Shown piece by piece: positions 60,401 to 64,000 of a DNA stretch of 64,000 nt. The position numbers were made by a program, and so were the translations under genes. The notes beneath the pieces are model-generated. The model saw only the letters and a program-made list of their open reading frames with translations, did not search any database and was not told where the DNA came from. Numbering within the stretch: position 1 is the first letter of the stretch; every line of letters begins with the position of its first letter. Source of the DNA: Oscillospiraceae bacterium (lineage in GTDB: Bacteria; Bacillota; Clostridia; Oscillospirales; Acutalibacteraceae); NCBI GenBank assembly GCA_003538135.1, contig DPOR01000010.1, positions 23,686 through 87,685 of the forward strand, in the 5' to 3' direction.

Positions 60401-62627
60401 CTTTGAAACCAAGAACCGCAAAAAGTTCTGCGGCAGAATTGCCACCGGCGATTACGATGCCATCATTATCGGGCATTCGCAGTTCGAGAAAATACCGATG
60501 TCCATTGAACGGCAGCGAGCGATCCTCGAACAGCAGCTTGATGAGGTAACGGAGGGCATTACGGAACTGAAAAAGAACCGTGGTGATAACTTCTCCGTAA
60601 AACAACTGGAGCGCACAAAGAAATCTGTCAAGCAGAAGCTCGATAAGCTCAACGACCAATCCAAAAAGGATGATACAGTGACCTTTGAGGAGTTGGGTGT
60701 TGATAGACTCTTTATCGATGAAAGTCACTACTACAAGAACCTGTTTCTCTTTACAAAAATGCGGAATGTAGGCGGCATTGCTCAAACCGAAGCAATGAAG
60801 TCCAGCGACCTTTTTATGAAGTGCCGGTATTTGGACGAACTGACCGGAGGGCGTGGGACAGTGTTTGCGACAGGAACGCCGATCTCCAATTCGATGGTCG
60901 AACTTTACACCATTCAGCGGTACTTGCAGTACAACACTCTTGTTCAGAACAACTTGCAGCACTTCGATGCCTGGGCTTCCACTTTCGGAGAAACCATTAC
61001 GGCAGTAGAACTTACACCCGAAGGAACAGGATACCGAGCTAAAACACGCTTTGCCCGCTTCTACAATTTACCGGAGCTGATGGCGATGTTTAAGGAAATC
61101 GCAGACATCAAAACAGCGGATATGCTTGACCTGCCAGTGCCGACAGCGGTCTTTCACAATATCTCGGTGAAACCCTCTGAAATCCAAAAGCAGATGGTAG
61201 CCGAGCTTGCGGAGAGAGCCGAGAGGGTACGAAACGGTATGGTTGATGCCAAGGAAGATAATATGCTCAAGATCACCAACGACGGCAGAAAGCTGGCTCT
61301 TGATCAGCGGCTTATCAATCCGTTGCTCCCTGATTTTGAGGACAGCAAGCTCAACGCCTGCGTGGATGCTATGTTTGAAACTTGGGAGCGTGGCAGTGAG
61401 AAGCGGTTGACCCAGCTATTTTTCTGCGACCTGTCTACGCCGAAAAACGACGGCTTCTTCAATGTCTATGACGACATTCGACAGAAGCTGATTGCCCGTG
61501 GCGTACCCGCCGATGAGATAAGGTTCATCCACGAAGCGGATACCGAAGCAAAGAAGCTGGAGCTGTTCAAGAAGGTACGCCGAGGGGATGTCCGCATCCT
61601 GATGGGCAGTACGCAGAAGATGGGAGCCGGTACGAATGTGCAGAATAAACTTGCCGCATCCTCCGATCTCGATTGCCCGTGGCGTCCCTCTGACTTGGAA
61701 CAGCGGCTCGGCAGAAGTATCCGGCAAGGCAACGAAAATGCAGAGGTTCACATCTACCGTTTCGTAACGGAAGAAACCTTTGATGCCTACTTATATCAGC
61801 TCGTGGAAGGCAAGCAGAAGTTCGCTTCGCAAATTATGACCAGCAAATCGCCGGTGCGTTCCTGCGAGGATATTGACGAAACCGCACTGTCCTATGCTGA
61901 AATCAAGATGCTTGCGACCGGCAATCCCCATATCAAAGAGAAGATGGATTTGGACATTCAGGTTCAGAAGTTGCGGCTCTTAAAGTCCAGCTTTCTTTCC
62001 GAAAAATATGCTTTGGAGGATAAGATCATCAAGTTCTATCCGCAGGAGATCGCACGGCGGGCTGATGTAATTGCGGGATTAAAATCCGATATGGAAAGAG
62101 TGGCAGAGCACCCGAAGCCGTCTGATGAAACCTTTGTGGGTATGACGGTCAAGGGGGCTTTCTATTCAGAGAAAGCGGATGCCGGCAACGCCATTTTGGA
62201 GGCGTGTAAGGCAATGACGAATCCCGAACCCATTCCCCTCGGTGAGTACCGTGGCTTTACGATGGAGCTGTACTTTGAAGCAAGAGAATACAAGGTGCGG
62301 CTCAAGGGTGAGCTTGGTTATCCCGTAACTCTCGGCACGGACACCTTCGGTAATATCACCCGCTTGGATAATGCGCTGGAGGGGCTTCCAAAGCGTTTGG
62401 AGATGAACGGAATGGAGCTTGATAACCTCAAAAAGCAGTTTGAAACTGCGAAGGTCGATGTGGAAAGACCGTTTCCGCAGGAGGAAGAATTGAAAGCCAA
62501 GACCGACCGGCTAAACGAACTCAACGCCCTGCTCAATGTGGATAAGCGTGAGAACGAGATCGTTGGCGGTGAACCAGATGAGGGTGAAGAACCGCCCGAA
62601 AAGAAACCGAGGGACTTGGAAAGATAG
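54426..62627 (+). CDS. Giant multidomain DNA methylase-helicase of the element
   Basis: The 2733-residue protein has an ArdC/LtrC-like start (CYNYRLRFDEQLLVHAQRPD, about 1-250), a low-complexity linker (about 277-394), a further region to 820, a MutS-I-like module (about 826-915, LLLYQVGDFFESY), an N6-adenine-methylase-like domain (about 1160-1430, ILEPSCGIGHFIG and NVPFGDF, an NPPF-type motif with Val in place of the first Pro) and a SNF2-type helicase (Walker A AHAVGAGKT near 1935, DESH near 2096, FATGTPISNSMVEL, QRLGRSIRQGN near 2425). The C-terminus is coiled coil. Proteins like it are carried by large conjugative elements, probably to protect or process incoming DNA. The linker is the site of a nested gene. 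Confidence 0.88.
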   Translation: MARKYDFISELYNRTCKTVVANPESWEAFLRSACYNYRLRFDEQLLVHAQRPDATAVLQIDDWNQKFGRWVNRGAHGIAVFEDADQRRQRLVHYFDISDTHPSRFSRRVPIWQMRDEYTAEVIDTLESTFGELNDKETLAVSIESAARNAVEDNIPDYLSDLIYSVKDSFLDGVSEEEITHIFKKAVRNSVAYMTMTRLGIEAGEYFEPDDLRDVVNFTTPATLNALGYATSDIAEMGLAEISRTILALDRQNRIIAEKTKADYNVGKEKTERSPDDERDHLHYAGGLSAPRPDNAGAAGAVDGQVRPDAEEVPEGASQGTLLQPADELRPERTSERHGAQSERDGTDADGADVSVGGRDGEPESDGYDELGSEDEQYPEPSSGDRDGGGNLRLDYYDRRNEDKSLPFFGGDDTIREILGTTPHLKASKDEIRAFFEATADESARISYIKRIFNNDYTEVILSDGRRVGYKTYQNVLQLWEGSYLSRTAQSFYDWGVIAQHFEAMRLLGELQDTMKPLPSIDGQLSLMTAGAEERKPSAFTFSQEIIDAVLTRGSGISEGKMRIYEQFHKSLSAKENADFLKNEYGWGGAYPVIVGAGIDEQHDGKGIRISKGIGSDNPHIDLKWSQVEKRIAELIKLDRYLNPKEKAQYPEWLQRQEERRAALAEERRNREILSTAPSEKEEPKNERYEYHLGSTVYLGANEYEILSFDDERVMLYDTQFPLFNKEMTRAEFDSKVQENPLNDHLKVAKKQPEEKAVEYDIGMGYLGNGLTVWNRAVEVNGDYQNIAHISPEGEITFYVQDLPQSVVERIEQAAEREKPKDAALPEFYQAYLEAKADNPSSLLLYQVGDFFESYADDAEVVGTALDLTQTTRAVDHNTRVPMVGFPQHRLETYLTMLTDRGYDVAVNALEDGKRITRTVVSTTKEAPIESKPIGRIDYLGTDGKVGESIEYTSPYQFEKDIKEENYYGVPMSIVLYKDKDGNTIPHGFIAQLDPPPKGFEIIDNPYLPENALDKAKHLIDNFCREEYHREDGADYTDLTNVGIAYTTTEDDRHEIQARVNLVDFRIETLADGKVVRSEQYASLEELTEKGLQALSFDDLVYLSEEELAQVEAPLTPVWEHPKKSRVQTFDIHPEIPMADRHTFDLASHEVEEVNKKERFHRNYAAIAVLKRCQEENRFATPDEQIILSKYVGWGGIPETFDERAGSWQTEFGMLKNILTPEEYASARESTLTAFYTPPTVINAVYKVMKQLGFREGNILEPSCGIGHFIGMLPEEMKESKIYGVELDTISAGIAQQLYQKSSIAAQGFEETNLPDSFFDAVVGNVPFGDFKVPDKRYDKHKFLIHDYFFAKSLDKLRPGGVMALITSKGTMDKENSAVRKYIAQRADLLGAIRLPNNTFKGNAGTEVVSDILILQKRDRIVDIEPDWVQLGTDENGILMNRYFVEHPEMILGEMKMVSGRFGPEATCVPYEGADLAEQLSEAVSNIHGELTAYEVEDELAEEDNSIPADPTVRNFSYTVLDDKIYFRENSRMAPVEVSATAENRIKGMIRIRDSVRKLIELQTEDYPDSEIKAEQERLNALYDTFSKQYGLINSRANISAFSQDSSFSLLSALEVLGDEGQLERKADIFYKRTIKPHTPVTSVDTSSEALAVSMGEKARVDMDYMCELTGKTEEEIFADLKGVIFLNPMYGYGNSTQAKYLMADEYLSGNVREKLAFARRSAQLYPDDYTANVEALERVQPKDLTANEIAVRLGATWLPTEIVEQFMFEFLGTPRYAQWNIKVHFSAYTGEWNIEGKSYDRSNVKAYSTYGTGRINAYKIIEETLNLKDVRIFDYVEDADGKKKAILNKKETAIAQAKQELIKQGFQDWVWSDPERRERLCILYNEKFNSLRPREYDGSHIVFSGMNPEIELREHQRNAVAHILYGGNTLLAHAVGAGKTFEMVSAAMESKRLGLCSKSLFVVPNHLTEQWASEFLQLYPSANILVATKKDFETKNRKKFCGRIATGDYDAIIIGHSQFEKIPMSIERQRAILEQQLDEVTEGITELKKNRGDNFSVKQLERTKKSVKQKLDKLNDQSKKDDTVTFEELGVDRLFIDESHYYKNLFLFTKMRNVGGIAQTEAMKSSDLFMKCRYLDELTGGRGTVFATGTPISNSMVELYTIQRYLQYNTLVQNNLQHFDAWASTFGETITAVELTPEGTGYRAKTRFARFYNLPELMAMFKEIADIKTADMLDLPVPTAVFHNISVKPSEIQKQMVAELAERAERVRNGMVDAKEDNMLKITNDGRKLALDQRLINPLLPDFEDSKLNACVDAMFETWERGSEKRLTQLFFCDLSTPKNDGFFNVYDDIRQKLIARGVPADEIRFIHEADTEAKKLELFKKVRRGDVRILMGSTQKMGAGTNVQNKLAASSDLDCPWRPSDLEQRLGRSIRQGNENAEVHIYRFVTEETFDAYLYQLVEGKQKFASQIMTSKSPVRSCEDIDETALSYAEIKMLATGNPHIKEKMDLDIQVQKLRLLKSSFLSEKYALEDKIIKFYPQEIARRADVIAGLKSDMERVAEHPKPSDETFVGMTVKGAFYSEKADAGNAILEACKAMTNPEPIPLGEYRGFTMELYFEAREYKVRLKGELGYPVTLGTDTFGNITRLDNALEGLPKRLEMNGMELDNLKKQFETAKVDVERPFPQEEELKAKTDRLNELNALLNVDKRENEIVGGEPDEGEEPPEKKPRDLER
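55255..55608 (+). CDS. TnpV-like transposon protein nested out of frame
   Basis: A 117-residue frame starts at the ATG 55255 behind GAAAGGAGTCCTGACG and ends at a TAG. It reads ITYTMQGDYLLPDLTMLEQP, GRYARMRKKFLKEHHKVRYY, LTSCALNEHLNDTE and SWVQKMNSIRSRVQEIVMAE, the layout of TnpV, a small protein of Firmicute transposons of unknown job. It lies wholly inside the 2733-residue gene, in the next frame, over its low-complexity linker. Both frames are open for 354 bases. Either the gene was inserted there without breaking the host frame or both are used. Confidence 0.75.
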   Translation: MNEITYTMQGDYLLPDLTMLEQPELSMGRYARMRKKFLKEHHKVRYYNLLTSCALNEHLNDTERRANEMEQMLTEQMSASEGVTESLKATDMMSWVQKMNSIRSRVQEIVMAEVIFA

Positions 62628-62636
62628 CAGAACCTC

Positions 62637-62665
62637 TTGACAATCGTTATCATATATGATAACAT
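62637..62665 (+). promoter_or_regulatory. Promoter with 18-bp palindromic operator
   Basis: TTGACA (62637-62642), 17 bases, TAACAT (62660-62665). Spacer and -10 overlap the perfect palindrome GTTATCATATATGATAAC (62646-62663), a typical autorepressor site for an HTH protein. A GGGAGGG site lies before the ATG at 62694. Confidence 0.75.
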
Positions 62666-62693
62666 TATAGTGGATCGGAAGGGAGGGTTTTGT

Positions 62694-64000
62694 ATGACCG
62701 AAAAGGAACTGTTGGCGGCAAGGCAGAGTATTGTGCAAAAGCTGACGCAGGCAAGACTGGAAAAAGGATTGTCGCAGGAGCAGCTTGCAAAGCGTATCGG
62801 AACCCAGCGTTCCAATATCTGCCGCATCGAAAAAGGAACGCAAAACCTCTCCCTTGACCTAATGATCAAGATCGCAGAGGCACTTGACAAGGATGTGTCC
62901 GTAATGCTTGAAGAAAGGAGCAGCACAATGGAAAAAGTATATAGCCTGCGCCTTTATGATGAAACACTGCTGACCTTCACGCTGGAGGAAAGGGGCTTGG
63001 AGGGCCTGCAGGCGACAATTCTTCACACCGAAACGGCAAAGCAAAAGCTGTTTCCCCTCGACTTGGAGTTGACAAACGAGGGCGTTGTGAAGTGGCTGGA
63101 ACGGCGGGTGATTCCGAAGAACCGGCAGTTTGTAGACGAAATCTTAAAGACGCTGGGGCTGAGCGTAAACAACACGAAGGGCATCATTGATGTCTGTATG
63201 GGGCTGTCCCTCAACGACAGCTACTGGGTCGTCCCCGCCGACTTTGACGGCAAGTATGCCGATTATAACCTCTATGAAAACCGCTTCTCCGAAGCGCTGT
63301 CACTGGTGGCTTATACCGGCGTGGGCGGCAGTCGGGAGGCATTCTCCACCTCGCCGGAGCTGACTACCAACGGTATGCTGCGGAAGGCTTGGAGGTTCGT
63401 GGATGGTGACGGCATCTATCTGTATAAGGGCGGCACGGAGGGGGCTGCGAACACCGGAAACGAGCCGTACAGCGAGTATTATGCCTGTCAGATCGCAGAC
63501 AAAATGGGCATCGGCTGCGTACAGTACGACTTGGAAAACTGGAAAGGTATCCTTGCCTCCAAGTGCCGGCTGTTCACGGATATTGATACCTCGTTCGTCC
63601 CTGTCGGGCGTATTCTCCGCAAGACGACGCTGAAAGCCTGCCTGGATTATTACAAGACCTTGGGCGACGAGTTCTACGAGCAGCTTTGCAGTATGCTGGT
63701 TTTCGACGCCCTGATTTACAATGAGGACAGACACTTCGGCAACTTCGGCTTGCTGCGGAACAATCACACGGGCGAAATTATCGCCCCTGCGCCCATCTTC
63801 GATAACGGCTTGTCGCTGTTCAACTATGCAATGCCGGATGATTTCAAGAACCTGAGTGCGTATGCAAAGACCCGTTCCAATCCCTACCGCATTTCCTATG
63901 AGGATGTATGCAAAGAGGTAATGGGTGCAAAGCAGAAAGCGCAGCTGCGGCGAATGGTGGACTTCAAGTTCACCCGTCATCCGTCCCTCAATTTGCCGGA
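62694..64000 (+). CDS. HTH-HipA-like kinase fusion, cut by the window end
   Basis: One frame is open from 62694 to the edge (435 codons). Residues about 15-75 are a Cro/C1 helix-turn-helix (LTQARLEKGLSQEQLAKRIG, TQRSNICRIEKGTQNLS). From about residue 79 the frame becomes a HipA-like kinase: IYLYKGGTEG (ATP loop and Lys), EPYSEYYACQIADKMG, ALIYNEDRHFGNFGLL (catalytic Asp-Arg-His-xx-Asn) and PAPIFDNGLSLF (metal Asp). HipA kinases are toxins; the HTH is usually a separate antitoxin. An ATG at 62929 behind AAAGGAGCAGCACA could start the kinase alone. The gene is cut, so the C-terminus is unseen. Confidence 0.8.
   Translation, partial: MTEKELLAARQSIVQKLTQARLEKGLSQEQLAKRIGTQRSNICRIEKGTQNLSLDLMIKIAEALDKDVSVMLEERSSTMEKVYSLRLYDETLLTFTLEERGLEGLQATILHTETAKQKLFPLDLELTNEGVVKWLERRVIPKNRQFVDEILKTLGLSVNNTKGIIDVCMGLSLNDSYWVVPADFDGKYADYNLYENRFSEALSLVAYTGVGGSREAFSTSPELTTNGMLRKAWRFVDGDGIYLYKGGTEGAANTGNEPYSEYYACQIADKMGIGCVQYDLENWKGILASKCRLFTDIDTSFVPVGRILRKTTLKACLDYYKTLGDEFYEQLCSMLVFDALIYNEDRHFGNFGLLRNNHTGEIIAPAPIFDNGLSLFNYAMPDDFKNLSAYAKTRSNPYRISYEDVCKEVMGAKQKAQLRRMVDFKFTRHPSLNLP

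Larger units (their letters stand above)
45230..64000. mobile_element. Left part of an integrative conjugative element, Tn1549-like
   Basis: From about 45230 gene content and base use change. ParA-ParB partition genes, a Cna-B adhesin with sortase signal, small element-specific proteins, a huge methylase-helicase with a nested tnpV-like gene, and an HTH/HipA-like kinase form a set well known from Tn1549-like elements of gut Firmicutes. The left end is not exact: it lies between the ppdK terminators and parA, and no integrase, attachment repeat or oriT is identified. The right end is outside the window. Relatedness is from protein layout and order, not from an alignment. Confidence 0.7.

Noticed and set aside
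1..64000. CRISPR arrays and tRNA or rRNA genes
   Set aside because: No regularly spaced repeats and no convincing tRNA cloverleaf or rRNA sequence was seen in reading the window.

Overview
The window reads as chromosome of a Gram-positive Firmicute, most likely a gut Clostridia/Oscillospiraceae-type anaerobe. This is an inference from the gene content: a GC-rich housekeeping part, zinc-ribbon (C+) forms of S14, S4, L36 and L24, the paired GlgC/GlgD of clostridial glycogen operons, pyruvate phosphate dikinase, rubrerythrin, a QueT-type transporter and consensus sigma-A promoters. The exact species cannot be read from the sequence.

Layout. 1-5180: end of a cell-surface or polymer operon (TPR protein, membrane protein, a possible glycosyltransferase-like protein, and a large fusion of a family 2 glycosyltransferase to a CDP-glycerol glycerophosphotransferase). 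5177-9325: a GH97 glycosidase divergent from a DegV fatty-acid-binding protein, a HAD phosphatase and a membrane-anchored XRE regulator. 9414-10192: an AT-rich decayed gene. 10536-25840: one long S10-spc-alpha ribosomal superoperon (rpsJ to rplQ) with its own promoter, a structured leader, several intergenic hairpins, secY, map, infA, rpsM-rpsK-rpsD, rpoA and rplQ. The adk gene usually found between secY and map is absent, and a small KOW protein lies between map and infA. 25850-27425: a small secreted or anchored protein and an HSL-type esterase, ending at a shared 38-bp palindrome. 27439-33192: glycogen operon glgB-glgC-glgD-glgA on the minus strand. 33313-45228: rubrerythrin; an RNA-modification cluster (XRE regulator, trmN6-like, rsmI); a NagD-like HAD phosphatase; queT under a preQ1 riboswitch candidate; trmL; pth and glmU; then ppdK, closed by two strong tandem terminators.

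From about 45230 to the window end lies the left part of an integrative conjugative element of the Tn1549-like kind. It holds a long structured leader, parA-parB, a 1423-residue thioester/Cna-B adhesin with a sortase signal, a 30-residue membrane peptide, four small element proteins of unknown function, a 2733-residue methylase-helicase with a MutS-I-like module, and an HTH protein continuing in the same frame into a HipA-like kinase, cut by the window end. No integrase, relaxase or type IV secretion genes are in view, so the element continues to the right.

The most unusual features are in the element: a complete tnpV-like gene nested in another frame inside the linker of the methylase-helicase; an HTH-HipA-like protein with an internal ribosome binding site and start codon in frame, behind a promoter whose spacer and -10 are covered by a perfect 18-bp palindrome; and a roughly 360-nt structured leader before parA whose promoter spacer is also an inverted repeat. 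In the core, the preQ1 candidate carries an extra inserted hairpin, and the rpsJ-rplC gap holds two GAGA-tetraloop hairpins.
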